A DNA stretch of 64,000 bases from Sphingobacteriaceae bacterium. GTDB taxonomy: Bacteria > Bacteroidota > Bacteroidia > B-17B0 > Aurantibacillaceae. The stretch is from the NCBI GenBank assembly GCA_016705695.1, contig JADJLA010000003.1:310001-374000 (forward strand). Reading direction: 5' to 3'. The position numbers and the translations under genes were made by a program. Each line of letters begins with the position of its first letter. Positions within the stretch are counted from its first letter, which is position 1. Below the pieces are notes generated by a model. It was given only the letters and a program-made list of their open reading frames with translations. It ran no database searches and had not been told where the DNA came from. Positions 27,610-35,292 of the stretch are shown here, one piece after another.

Positions 27610-29288
27610 CCTGTTTCTACCAGTTGGTAATTGGCATATTTAAAAATATAAACGCCGTTGTTGTCAAATCCCGTTGAATTATCAGGACGAGTGAATTTAA
27701 ATCTTAAGTAATTAGTTTCGGATGGTAATTCGTTCAAACGGAAAATAAAATCTGCGCCATGATCACGTAAATTCTTTAAGTAGTACATGGCAATATCAAA
27801 TCCAATAAAGTAAAATTTACCGGGATAAGTATTTTGTTTTTCCCAGTATTTAGCAACGATAGGTTGATAAACTTTTGTATTAGTAAGATTGTTTGCCGAG
27901 GGAAATGTATAATTCAATTGATTCAAATATTCTTGGTCAATATTATCGAACGAAGTTGATGTTTCTTCAAATCCGCATAACGTAATATCTTTTTTGTCGG
28001 CAAATAAAGCTAATTGCGTTGTAAAATCTGTAATAAGGATCTGATTAGAACTTAATGAAACAATCACATTTTTTATTCCGCTTTCATGATTTGCTTTTAT
28101 GCCAGCTATACCGCGCACCGTAGATAAAGTATCTTTTAAGGTATAGCCAAGTTTGCGTGCTTTTTCGTTATAATATTGTTTAAATGCTTTCACAAAACCC
28201 ATTTCTTTGGCATCTTTTTCCGAAGCAATATTCAATAGCACTCGCGCTTTTTTAGGTTTAAGCGAGTCGAGGATATAATCTGCCAAGGCTTCCACCATGG
28301 TGTATTGCGATGGATTTGTTTTAGAGGCATAAATATTCTCGTACAAGAATTTATTTTGCTGTGTAATAGGCGAAACAATAGGAATATTCAATTCTTTAGC
28401 TTTTATCGAAATGGTTTTAAAACCATTGGCATACATAGGGCCAAAAATAAAATCGGTTTGTTTTTTATCTAAACTACTAATAATATTCACCATGTTTAGC
28501 GAATCTTTATCGTCGAGATCGTGAAGTTCCATATTCACTTTAAAATCTTTTGAAGAGAGCGAATCAACAGCTTGTTTAAAACCTAAATAAAAATCTATGG
28601 CCAAAGAACTGATCTGGGGAAAATTCATATTGGCTTTTACAAGCGCGGGCGAATTAATAAGCTCCAATTGATCTAACTTAAATGGAAGTATCAAAGCAAC
28701 ATTGTATGCATTCTTTTTAGGAAAATGGATCTTTAAGGGAAATGTATCTGCCGTTGGTTTAACCGAATTTGTAGTAGCAGCTATCGTTTTTATTGGCGAC
28801 CTTTCCCCAATGGCAACTAATTGCCCTTCTTTTAATCCCGCTTTTGATCCAGGGTTTAATTTTTCAAAATAATCTGTAGAAAGATTATATTTTTTGGTGA
28901 TCGCATAAACAGTTTCACCCTTTGCTACTTTGTGTGTTGAATATTTTAAAGTATCGATAGCAGAAACTACGCGTGGTGTTGAGTTGATAGTTTGAGTTGT
29001 TGAAGTAGTTGCATTATTAAAGTGCGCCGCTTCTCCTGCAAAAGGGATCTTTATCTCTTGCCCTGCTTTTGTTCCTTGTTTTAATTCAGGATTCTCAGTG
29101 TAAAGATCATCTAATTTTATATTGTAAATTTTAGTAATAGAGTAAAGACTCTGGCCTTTATCCAACTTATGTACATAATATTTTTTACCGTTAATGGTTT
29201 GAATATTACTCGACTTTGTTTGCGATATCAGAATGAACGACGCAAAGCAAAGCAATAGTGAAAAAAAATATTTATTCAGGATCTTCAA
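27600..29288 (-). CDS. LysM-domain protein with type 1 periplasmic-binding fold
   Basis: A 562-residue exported protein. A signal peptide (about 1-22, LLLCFASFILISQ) precedes two LysM domains at about 38-80 (YYVHKLDKGQSLYSITKIYN) and 108-152 (STHKVAKGETVYAITKKYNL), which bind peptidoglycan. From about residue 190 to the end it resembles the type 1 periplasmic-binding fold of amino-acid ABC receptors (NVALILPFKLDQ, DFIFGPMYANGFKTISIKAK, IPIVSPITQQNKFLYENIYA). No transporter genes are adjacent, so a structural or sensing role at the wall is as likely as uptake. It starts ten bases after guaA. Confidence 0.88.
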   Translation of the reverse strand: MKILNKYFFSLLLCFASFILISQTKSSNIQTINGKKYYVHKLDKGQSLYSITKIYNIKLDDLYTENPELKQGTKAGQEIKIPFAGEAAHFNNATTSTTQTINSTPRVVSAIDTLKYSTHKVAKGETVYAITKKYNLSTDYFEKLNPGSKAGLKEGQLVAIGERSPIKTIAATTNSVKPTADTFPLKIHFPKKNAYNVALILPFKLDQLELINSPALVKANMNFPQISSLAIDFYLGFKQAVDSLSSKDFKVNMELHDLDDKDSLNMVNIISSLDKKQTDFIFGPMYANGFKTISIKAKELNIPIVSPITQQNKFLYENIYASKTNPSQYTMVEALADYILDSLKPKKARVLLNIASEKDAKEMGFVKAFKQYYNEKARKLGYTLKDTLSTVRGIAGIKANHESGIKNVIVSLSSNQILITDFTTQLALFADKKDITLCGFEETSTSFDNIDQEYLNQLNYTFPSANNLTNTKVYQPIVAKYWEKQNTYPGKFYFIGFDIAMYYLKNLRDHGADFIFRLNELPSETNYLRFKFTRPDNSTGFDNNGVYIFKYANYQLVETGWK

Positions 29289-29297
29289 ATTATAAAG

Positions 29298-30830
29298 TTA
29301 TTCCCATTCTATGGTTGCAGGAGGTTTAGAACTTATGTCGTATACCACGCGGTTAACGCCTTTTACTTTATTGATGATCTCGTTACTCATTTTGGCTAAA
29401 AATTCATATGGTAAATGACACCAATCTGCCGTCATTCCATCTGTACTCGACACTGCGCGCAAAGCAACTACATTCTCATAGGTTCTTTCGTCGCCCATTA
29501 CACCAACACTTTGGGCATTCAATAAAATAGCACCGGCTTGCCATACGTCGTTATATAAGTTGTGAGTTTTTAAGCCCTCAATAAAAATGTGATCAACATC
29601 TTGAAGTATCTTTACTTTTTGTTCGGTGATATCTCCAAGGATACGAATTGCTAAACCCGGACCCGGAAATGGATGACGATTTAAAATGTTTGGATCTAAT
29701 CCTAATTCTTTTCCAACTCTGCGCACTTCATCTTTAAATAAACTACGAAGTGGCTCAACAATTTTTAATTTCATGTAATCTGGTAAGCCGCCAACATTGT
29801 GATGTGATTTAATTGTTGCCGATGGACCCTTTACACTTAAGCTTTCAATAACATCAGGGTAAATTGTTCCTTGCCCTAACCATTTCGCGTCTTTATCCAA
29901 TTTTGATTCTATGTCAAAAACATCGATAAATATTTTTCCAATGGCTTTTCTTTTCTGTTCAGGATCAGAAATGCCTTTTAACGCTTCATAGAATTGATAT
30001 TTTGCATCAACACCTTTTACGTTAAGTCCCATATGCTTATATGAATCCAAAACACCTTCAAATTCATTTTTGCGAAGTAATCCATTGTCAACAAAAATGC
30101 AATGTAAATTACTACCAATAGCTTTGTGTAAAAGCATGGCAGCAACACTGCTGTCAACGCCTCCGCTTAATCCAAGTATCACTTTATCATTGCCTAATTG
30201 CTTTTTAAGATCGGCAATTGTATTGTCAACAAAAGAAGCTGGCGTCCAGTTGCCTGTGCAACCACAAATAGTGTAAACAAAATTCTTTAGTAATTGTGTC
30301 CCTTCTAAACTGTGATAAACTTCCGGATGAAATTGTATACCGTAAGTTGTTTCGTTATCAATTTTGAAAGCAGCAACTTTTACATCATGTGTGCTTGCAA
30401 TGGTTTTGTAGGAATTTGGAACAGTTAATATAGTATCAGCATGACTCATCCAAACTTGCGAATCTTGCGAAATAGAAGTTAATAGTGGACTTGAATTATC
30501 GGCAAAGGTTAAATTTGCCCGGCCGTATTCACGATTACTCGATTTTCCAACTTCACCGCCATAAAAATGTGCAAGATATTGTGCGCCGTAGCAAACTCCG
30601 AGTAAAGGAAGTTTGCCTTTAATAGTTGAAAGATCTGGTTTTAATGGTTGTTCTTCTCTCACCGAGTGTGGACTTCCACTCAAAATAACACCTTTAATAT
30701 TGCCATCAATAGCAGGTATCTTATTGTAAGGATGTATCTCGCAATAAACATTTAATTCACGTAAACGGCGGGCAATGAGTTGTGTGTACTGAGAACCAAA
30801 GTCAAGAATTAAAATTTGCTCGTTATTCAT
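29298..30830 (-). CDS. guaA: GMP synthase (glutamine-hydrolysing)
   Basis: A 510-residue two-domain enzyme that converts XMP to GMP. The N-terminal class I amidotransferase has ILDFGSQYTQLIARRLREL, nucleophile motif GVCYGAQYLAHFYGGEVG and GIQFHPEVYHS. The ATP pyrophosphatase domain has VILGLSGGVDSSVAAMLLHK. The C-terminal dimerisation domain carries NRHPFPGPGLAIRILGDIT and ends KPPATIEWE. Length and motifs are normal. An exact -7 box ends five bases before the ATG, suggesting a leaderless or nearly leaderless mRNA. It heads the transcript with the LysM protein and hemF. Confidence 0.97.
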   Translation of the reverse strand: MNNEQILILDFGSQYTQLIARRLRELNVYCEIHPYNKIPAIDGNIKGVILSGSPHSVREEQPLKPDLSTIKGKLPLLGVCYGAQYLAHFYGGEVGKSSNREYGRANLTFADNSSPLLTSISQDSQVWMSHADTILTVPNSYKTIASTHDVKVAAFKIDNETTYGIQFHPEVYHSLEGTQLLKNFVYTICGCTGNWTPASFVDNTIADLKKQLGNDKVILGLSGGVDSSVAAMLLHKAIGSNLHCIFVDNGLLRKNEFEGVLDSYKHMGLNVKGVDAKYQFYEALKGISDPEQKRKAIGKIFIDVFDIESKLDKDAKWLGQGTIYPDVIESLSVKGPSATIKSHHNVGGLPDYMKLKIVEPLRSLFKDEVRRVGKELGLDPNILNRHPFPGPGLAIRILGDITEQKVKILQDVDHIFIEGLKTHNLYNDVWQAGAILLNAQSVGVMGDERTYENVVALRAVSSTDGMTADWCHLPYEFLAKMSNEIINKVKGVNRVVYDISSKPPATIEWE

Positions 30831-30834
30831 CCCT

Positions 30835-30862
30835 CAAAAATACAATTAATTTTAAGCCTCAA
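30835..30862 (-). promoter_or_regulatory. Bacteroidota-type promoter for guaA
   Basis: On the minus strand TATTTTTG (30835-30842) matches TAnnTTTG, with TTTG (30860-30863) 17 bases upstream. Its end is only five bases from the guaA ATG. Confidence 0.6.
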
Positions 30863-30902
30863 ATGCAATAAATATGCCATGTGGAGAGATATTAATATTT
30901 TT

Positions 30903-30931
30903 TTGCAGAAAGTAAAAAATAGCTATATTTG
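30903..30931 (+). promoter_or_regulatory. Promoter of tRNA-Pro
   Basis: TTG (30903-30905), 18 bases of spacer, then TATATTTG (30924-30931), an exact match to the Bacteroidota consensus, 52 bases before the tRNA 5' end. Confidence 0.7.
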
Positions 30932-30983
30932 CACTCTCTTTTTTGAGAACGCTAAACTCCTGTGCCATAGCCCTAGAGTAGAG

Positions 30984-31057
30984 CGGGGTGTAGCGTAGCC
31001 CGGTATCGCGCCTCGTTTGGGACGAGGAGGTCGTCAGTTCGAATCTGGCCACCCCGA
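30984..31057 (+). tRNA. tRNA-Pro (anticodon TGG)
   Basis: The 74-base cloverleaf has acceptor stem CGGGGTG/CACCCCG with discriminator A, anticodon stem CCTCG/CGAGG with loop TTTGGGA (anticodon TGG), and T-arm GTCAG-TTCGAAT-CTGGC. CCA is not encoded. From the first T-loop base (31038) onward the sequence is also the start of a 399-base unit repeated downstream, so the tRNA 3' end is supplied by the first copy of the array. Confidence 0.95.
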
Positions 31058-31069
31058 CTAAAAAAGACT

Positions 31070-31102
31070 AAGCCTTAAGCATAATTGTTTAAGGCTTTTT
31101 TA
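31070..31102 (+). terminator. Terminator after tRNA-Pro, repeated in every unit
   Basis: The stem AAGCCTTAA/TTAAGGCTT is followed by a T-run just downstream of the tRNA. The same hairpin recurs 399, 798 and about 1197 bases later ahead of each GIY-YIG gene. Confidence 0.8.
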
Positions 31103-31110
31103 ATGGTTTT

Positions 31111-31362
31111 ATGTTTTTTGTATACATATTATTTTCAGAAAAATTCGACAAGTATTATGTTGGGCAAACCAATGATTTTACTGATAGGTTGAAGCGGCAT
31201 AATGATGGTTATGATGGTTTTACAAAGCCATATCGCCCTTGGATAAAGGCCTTAGTGCTAGAGAAACAAACAAGGGCTGAGGCAATGGAGCTTGAGAGGA
31301 AGTTGAAGAATCTGTCAAAGCAAAGATTGATAGCGTTTATAAGCAAGTATAGGGTGGAGTAG
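31111..31362 (+). CDS. GIY-YIG nuclease family protein, array copy 1
   Basis: An 83-residue single-domain nuclease. The fold signature is present as VYIL (GIY position) and YYVG (YIG position), followed by the conserved arginine in DRLKRHN and the metal-binding glutamate in AMELERKLKNLSK. The size is that of stand-alone UPF0213/YhbQ-like proteins rather than of larger homing endonucleases. It sits between a terminator and twin hairpins in a unit carrying the tRNA-Pro 3' end, which suggests the enzyme promotes insertion or duplication at that tRNA (inference). No obvious promoter is seen between the terminator and the start codon. Confidence 0.9.
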   Translation: MFFVYILFSEKFDKYYVGQTNDFTDRLKRHNDGYDGFTKPYRPWIKALVLEKQTRAEAMELERKLKNLSKQRLIAFISKYRVE

Positions 31363-31371
31363 TTCGTCAGT

Positions 31372-31437
31372 CGAGACGAATTTTCTGAAAGAAAATTGTC
31401 TCGATGCAGACAATCGCTTTTCGCGATTCGTCTGCAT
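31372..31437 (+). repeat. Twin hairpins closing unit 1
   Basis: Hairpin A (31372-31403) pairs CGAGAC/GTCTCG and AATTTTCT/AGAAAATT. Hairpin B (31404-31437) pairs ATGCAGAC/GTCTGCAT and AATCGC/GCGATT. They lie between the T-stem fragment GTCAG and the T-loop TTCGAAT. Identical copies are at 31771-31836 and 32170-32235. Confidence 0.9.
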
Positions 31438-31509
31438 TCGAATCTGGCCACCCCGACTAAAAAAGACTAAGCCTTAAGCATAATTGTTTAAGGCTTTTTT
31501 AATGGTTTT

Positions 31510-31761
31510 ATGTTTTTTGTATACATATTATTTTCAGAAAAATTCGACAAGTATTATGTTGGGCAAACCAATGATTTTACTGATAGGTTGAAGCGGCATA
31601 ATGATGGTTATGATGGTTTTACAAAGCCATATCGCCCTTGGATAAAGGCCTTAGTGCTAGAGAAACAAACAAGGGCTGAGGCAATGGAGCTTGAGAGGAA
31701 GTTGAAGAATCTGTCAAAGCAAAGATTGATAGCGTTTATAAGCAAGTATAGGGTGGAGTAG
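31510..31761 (+). CDS. GIY-YIG nuclease family protein, array copy 2
   Basis: The 83-residue product is identical to copy 1, and the DNA also appears identical across the whole 399-base unit, so this is a very recent duplication. All GIY-YIG motif residues (VYIL, YYVG, DRLKRHN, the Glu of MELERKL) are intact. The unit begins with its own copy of the tRNA-Pro 3' end at 31437 and the terminator at about 31469-31501. Confidence 0.9.
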   Translation: MFFVYILFSEKFDKYYVGQTNDFTDRLKRHNDGYDGFTKPYRPWIKALVLEKQTRAEAMELERKLKNLSKQRLIAFISKYRVE

Positions 31762-31770
31762 TTCGTCAGT

Positions 31771-31836
31771 CGAGACGAATTTTCTGAAAGAAAATTGTCT
31801 CGATGCAGACAATCGCTTTTCGCGATTCGTCTGCAT
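31771..31836 (+). repeat. Twin hairpins closing unit 2
   Basis: Base-for-base the same two inverted repeats as at 31372-31437, again between the GTCAG and TTCGAAT halves of the T-arm. Confidence 0.9.
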
Positions 31837-31908
31837 TCGAATCTGGCCACCCCGACTAAAAAAGACTAAGCCTTAAGCATAATTGTTTAAGGCTTTTTTA
31901 GTGGTTTT

Positions 31909-32160
31909 ATGTTTTTTGTATACATATTGTTTTCTAAGAAATTCGACAAGTATTATGTTGGGCAAACTAATGATTTTACTAATAGGTTAAAGCGGCATAA
32001 TGATGGTTATGATGGTTTTACAAAACCATATCGTCCATGGATAAAAGCTTTAGTGCTAGAGAAACCAACAAGGGCTGAGGCAATGGACCTTGAGAGGAAA
32101 TTAAAGAATCTGTCAAAGCAAAGATTGATAGCGTTCATAAACAAGTATAGGGTGGAGTAG
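31909..32160 (+). CDS. GIY-YIG nuclease family protein, array copy 3
   Basis: An 83-residue diverged copy. Compared with copies 1 and 2 it has substitutions such as FSKKFDK for FSEKFDK, TNRLKRH for TDRLKRH, KPTRAEAMDLE for KQTRAEAMELE and INKY for ISKY. The GIY-YIG core and the catalytic Arg and Glu positions are kept. Many of its DNA variants are shared with the truncated copy 4, so copies 3 and 4 are older than copies 1 and 2. The reading frame is open, so selection may still act on it. Confidence 0.88.
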   Translation: MFFVYILFSKKFDKYYVGQTNDFTNRLKRHNDGYDGFTKPYRPWIKALVLEKPTRAEAMDLERKLKNLSKQRLIAFINKYRVE

Positions 32161-32169
32161 TTCGTCAGT

Positions 32170-32235
32170 CGAGACGAATTTTCTGAAAGAAAATTGTCTC
32201 GATGCAGACAATCGCTTTTCGCGATTCGTCTGCAT
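32170..32235 (+). repeat. Twin hairpins closing unit 3
   Basis: Same two hairpins as in units 1 and 2, unchanged although the nearby nuclease gene has diverged. Confidence 0.9.
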
Positions 32236-32299
32236 TCGAATCTGGCCACCCCGACTAAAAAGACTAAGCCTTAAGCATAATTGTTTAAGGCTTTTTTTA

Positions 32300-32530
32300 G
32301 TGGTTTATGTTTTTGTATACATATTGTTTTCTAAGAAATTCGACAAGTATTATGTTGGGCAAACTAATGATTTTACTAATAGGTTAAAGCGGCATAATGA
32401 TGGTTATGATGGTTTTACAAAACCATATCGTCCATGGATAAAAGCTTTTGATACTTGCAACGCCTCCTCACTCCAGATCAGCGAAGCTAATCTGTTCGTC
32501 ATTCCAAAAAATTCGGTTAAAAAAGCCTAA
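32300..32530 (+). pseudogene. Truncated GIY-YIG copy 4
   Basis: The first 48 or so residues match copy 3 (YILFSKKFDKYYVGQTNDFT), but similarity stops near 32448 (WIKAF) and unrelated residues follow. Two single-T losses near the original ATG put the start out of frame, and an upstream GTG at 32300 restores it only fortuitously. The conserved catalytic Glu region is missing. This is the far end of the array and presumably its oldest member. Confidence 0.85.
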
Positions 32531-32535
32531 TTTTG
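32528..32535 (+). promoter_or_regulatory. -7 promoter box before the MFS gene
   Basis: TAATTTTG matches TAnnTTTG exactly, 43 bases before the ATG. No TTG is seen at standard spacing. A 17-codon frame (32542-32595) starts just downstream and overlaps the MFS start. Confidence 0.4.
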
Positions 32536-32578
32536 CAAACAATGAACGTGCTCCAAAAACACATCAGGTGCGAATACT

Positions 32579-33841
32579 ATGAAAAAAAAGCCTGATATGG
32601 CCCCACTTACAGCTTATCAAAAATTTATTGTAGCGGTAATAGCGTTCATACAATTTACTGTTGTACTTGATTTTATGATCTTATCTCCATTGGGAGATAT
32701 TTTAATGAAGTCGATGGACATTACTCCGTCAAAATTCGCCTTTGTTGTTTCTTCCTATGCTTTCAGTGCTGGAATTTCGGGAATTTTGGCAGCAGGATTT
32801 GCCGATAGATTTGACCGTAAAAAATTACTGATGTTTTTTTATACAGGATTTATTATTGGAACCATGTTTTGCGGTTTAGCAAATACGTTTGAATCATTGC
32901 TTGCAGCAAGAATTTTTACCGGGTTATTTGGTGGTGTAATTGCTTCTATTGGCATGGCAATTATTACAGATCTTTTTGAGATTCAACAAAGAGGACGCGT
33001 AATGGGCATCAAGCAAATGTCGTTTGCCGCAAGTCAAATACTTGGAATTCCGGTGGGTTTGTATTTAGCAACAAGATGGAATTGGCACGTGGCTTTTTTT
33101 ATGATCGTTGCTGTTGCCATTGTAGTTGGCTTGATCATGCTTGTAAAAATGAAACCAATTGCGGAGCATTTAAAATTGCAATCGGATAAAAGCGCATTCG
33201 ATCATTTAATTCACACAGCTAAAAATAAAACGTATCAAGTCGGATTTATAGCCACAGCTATGCTTTCTATTGGTGGATTTATGTTGATGCCTTTTGGAAG
33301 TGCATTTCTTGTAAATAATGTAGGCATTCCACAAGATCAAATTCAATGGGTTTTCTTATTCACGGGCATTTCATCAATTATTATCATGCCCATTATTGGA
33401 AGGTTGAGCGATAGAATGGATAAGTTCAAAATATTCACAGTTGGATCGGTGTGGGCAATAATTATGGTTATTGTTTATACAAATATTGGCGTTACTCCCT
33501 TATGGTTAGTTACCGCGTTAAACATGCTTTTATTTATGGGAATTATGAGCAGAATGGTTCCTTCTACAATTTTGGCTACCGCAATTCCTGACATGAAAGA
33601 TCGAGGAGCGTTTATGAGTATCAATTCATCATTGCAGCAAATGGCAGGTGGATTATCGGCAGTTATCGCAGGCTTGATCGTAGATCAGCAAACAAAAACA
33701 TCTCCAATTGAACATTACGATATTCTTGGATACGTTGTTTCATTTGTGATCTTGATCTGTATTTACTTTTTGTGGAAAGTAAGTGAAGTGGTTAAGAAAA
33801 AAGAAATTGAAAATTCACAAAACCAAATTGGAAAACAGTAA
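32579..33841 (+). CDS. MFS transporter
   Basis: A 420-residue major facilitator superfamily protein with about twelve predicted membrane helices. The loop between helices 2 and 3 has the family motif as GFADRFDRKKLLMFFY, and helix 4 contains AARIFTGLFGGVIAS. The pattern is that of 12-helix proton-coupled drug or metabolite exporters; the substrate cannot be told. It is a stand-alone gene after the tRNA array and converges on the thioesterase gene with 22 bases between. The ATG at 32579 gives MKKKPDMAPL; an ATG at 32597 is an alternative. Confidence 0.9.
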   Translation: MKKKPDMAPLTAYQKFIVAVIAFIQFTVVLDFMILSPLGDILMKSMDITPSKFAFVVSSYAFSAGISGILAAGFADRFDRKKLLMFFYTGFIIGTMFCGLANTFESLLAARIFTGLFGGVIASIGMAIITDLFEIQQRGRVMGIKQMSFAASQILGIPVGLYLATRWNWHVAFFMIVAVAIVVGLIMLVKMKPIAEHLKLQSDKSAFDHLIHTAKNKTYQVGFIATAMLSIGGFMLMPFGSAFLVNNVGIPQDQIQWVFLFTGISSIIIMPIIGRLSDRMDKFKIFTVGSVWAIIMVIVYTNIGVTPLWLVTALNMLLFMGIMSRMVPSTILATAIPDMKDRGAFMSINSSLQQMAGGLSAVIAGLIVDQQTKTSPIEHYDILGYVVSFVILICIYFLWKVSEVVKKKEIENSQNQIGKQ

Positions 33842-33863
33842 GGAAAGTTAGCTGCCGAAAAAA

Positions 33864-34289
33864 TTATTTTTCGAATTCAGTGATCATTTTTTTCCAGTCT
33901 TCAGGGATCAAAATACTTTCGCGCGTAACATAATTCATGGCAACCAAAATACCAATTCCATTGGCGCACTCAATAGGACCATCGGTTGTTTTTTTTAGGA
34001 TGCAGTTTTTTATGGTCATACTTTTATTACCAAGCTCGGTAATTTTTGTATAACAAAATATCTGATCTTCTAAATGAAGGGGATGCAAATGATTGATCTC
34101 ATTCCTTGCCAGCACAAAACCTAGTTTGGCCCAATCATTTCTTCCTTTGAAAACGAGATCAAAATAATTTACACGCGCTGTTTCAAAATAATTAAGGTAG
34201 CATGCATTGTTCACGTGATTGATCTTATCAATATCGCTAAAACGAATTTGAATTGGGATGGAATGTTTATAATCTTCAAATGTGATCAT
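33864..34289 (-). CDS. Acyl-CoA thioesterase, 4-hydroxybenzoyl-CoA thioesterase-like hotdog fold
   Basis: A 141-residue hotdog-fold protein. The active-site region RFSDIDKINHVNNACYLNYF carries the Asp and the NxxY helix of the YbgC/4HBT group. Substrate specificity is not evident. The start overlaps the stop of the polyprenyl synthase gene as TAATG, so it is the third gene of the rfbA transcript and translationally coupled. A link to isoprenoid or lipid metabolism is possible but only from position. Confidence 0.88.
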   Translation of the reverse strand: MITFEDYKHSIPIQIRFSDIDKINHVNNACYLNYFETARVNYFDLVFKGRNDWAKLGFVLARNEINHLHPLHLEDQIFCYTKITELGNKSMTIKNCILKKTTDGPIECANGIGILVAMNYVTRESILIPEDWKKMITEFEK

Positions 34290-35287
34290 TAGATATTTCT
34301 TTTTAAGAGGGCTAAAGAAAAATTTTCGAGGGCTTTAAGTTTTGTTCTATCGGCATTTACTTTCATAAGATGATCGATAGCAATTTTTGTATGTTTGTCG
34401 GCTTCCGCTTCACACAAGGCTTTCACGCCTAGTTCGTTAAAAATTGAGAGTACGCTTTGTATCTTTTTAACGTTGTCACCTTTGTTCTTACTCATTAATT
34501 CATTTAATTTCTTAGCTTGTTCTACATTGGCAAGCTCAAGCGTTTTTAAAACTAAAAACGTTTTTTTGTTGGCTATGATATCTCCGCCAATTTGTTTTCC
34601 GAAACTTTTTTCGTCCGTTGAATAGGCATCTAATGTATCGTCCAATAATTGAAATGCAATACCTAAATGTTTTCCAAATTGATAAATATGCTCTTGATCA
34701 ACACTACTTGCACCAGCATTAACAGCCCCCATTTGTAGGCTACAACCAAGGAGAACAGCCGTTTTTTTGGTGATCATTTGAATGTAGTCGTCAACAGTAA
34801 CTGAATTTTCTCCGCCACTGGCGGATTCAAAATTCATATCTAATTGTTGACCCTCGCAAACTTCAATACTTGTTTTTGAGAAGATAGAAAAGAGTTGCGA
34901 GAATTCTTTGGCCTCGTAATTTTTTAAAACTTCAAATGCTTTTACTAGCATCACATCGCCACTGAGGATCGCGATATTGGTGTTCCATTTTATATGAACT
35001 GTTGGATTATTTCTTCGAAGTGGAGCCTCGTCCAAAATATCGTCGTGTATCAAACTAAAATTATGGAATAGTTCAACGCATAATGCAGAATTCAAAGCGA
35101 GTGACGGATCTTTTCCAAACAGATCGCAGGAGATTAGCGCCAGTAAAGGCCTTACGCGCTTACCACCTAACGATAAAATATAATGTTCGGGTTCGTAAAG
35201 TTCGCGCGGCGATCGTAAATTTACATCAGCTTTATAGTTTTCGAGATGCGAATTAAAAAGTTGAAGATGTGTTTCAAATGTGTCCAC
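34289..35287 (-). CDS. Polyprenyl synthetase family protein (geranylgeranyl/farnesyl diphosphate synthase-like)
   Basis: A 332-residue trans-isoprenyl diphosphate synthase that elongates isopentenyl units. The GGKRVRPLLALIS motif, first aspartate-rich motif SLIHDDILDEAPLRRNNPTV and second motif FQLLDDTLDAYS are intact, with the KKTFLVLKTLE segment between helices. Chain length cannot be fixed without structure-based comparison of the residues before the first motif. It lies five bases after rfbA and overlaps the thioesterase start. Confidence 0.92.
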   Translation of the reverse strand: MDTFETHLQLFNSHLENYKADVNLRSPRELYEPEHYILSLGGKRVRPLLALISCDLFGKDPSLALNSALCVELFHNFSLIHDDILDEAPLRRNNPTVHIKWNTNIAILSGDVMLVKAFEVLKNYEAKEFSQLFSIFSKTSIEVCEGQQLDMNFESASGGENSVTVDDYIQMITKKTAVLLGCSLQMGAVNAGASSVDQEHIYQFGKHLGIAFQLLDDTLDAYSTDEKSFGKQIGGDIIANKKTFLVLKTLELANVEQAKKLNELMSKNKGDNVKKIQSVLSIFNELGVKALCEAEADKHTKIAIDHLMKVNADRTKLKALENFSLALLKRNI

Positions 35288-35292
35288 TTTAT

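Larger units (their letters stand above)
31038..32448 (+). repeat. Tandem array of 399-bp units anchored in the tRNA-Pro 3' end
   Basis: Units start at 31038, 31437, 31836 and 32235, exactly 399 bases apart; the fourth is truncated near 32448. Each full unit holds, in order, the tRNA-Pro T-loop-to-discriminator segment TTCGAATCTGGCCACCCCGA, a terminator hairpin, an 83-codon GIY-YIG gene, TCGTCAG (the tRNA 5' T-stem side), and two hairpins. Units 1 and 2 look identical base for base; unit 3 has scattered substitutions and shares variants with unit 4. The arrangement fits repeated insertion between tRNA positions 53 and 54, or tandem duplication of an element first inserted there. Confidence 0.95.

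Noticed and set aside
31437..31456. Possible extra tRNA genes inside the array
   Set aside because: Only the T-loop and 3' acceptor strand are present in each later unit; there is no D-arm or anticodon arm, so these are tRNA fragments.
31209..32249. Repeated 80-codon minus-strand frames across the GIY-YIG units
   Set aside because: They are antisense shadows of the nuclease gene and hairpins; the plus-strand frames hold the full GIY-YIG motifs.
30831..32578. Integrase or transposase gene linked to the tRNA array
   Set aside because: All frames were scanned from tRNA-Pro to the MFS gene; only GIY-YIG copies are present, so a classical integrative element is not supported.
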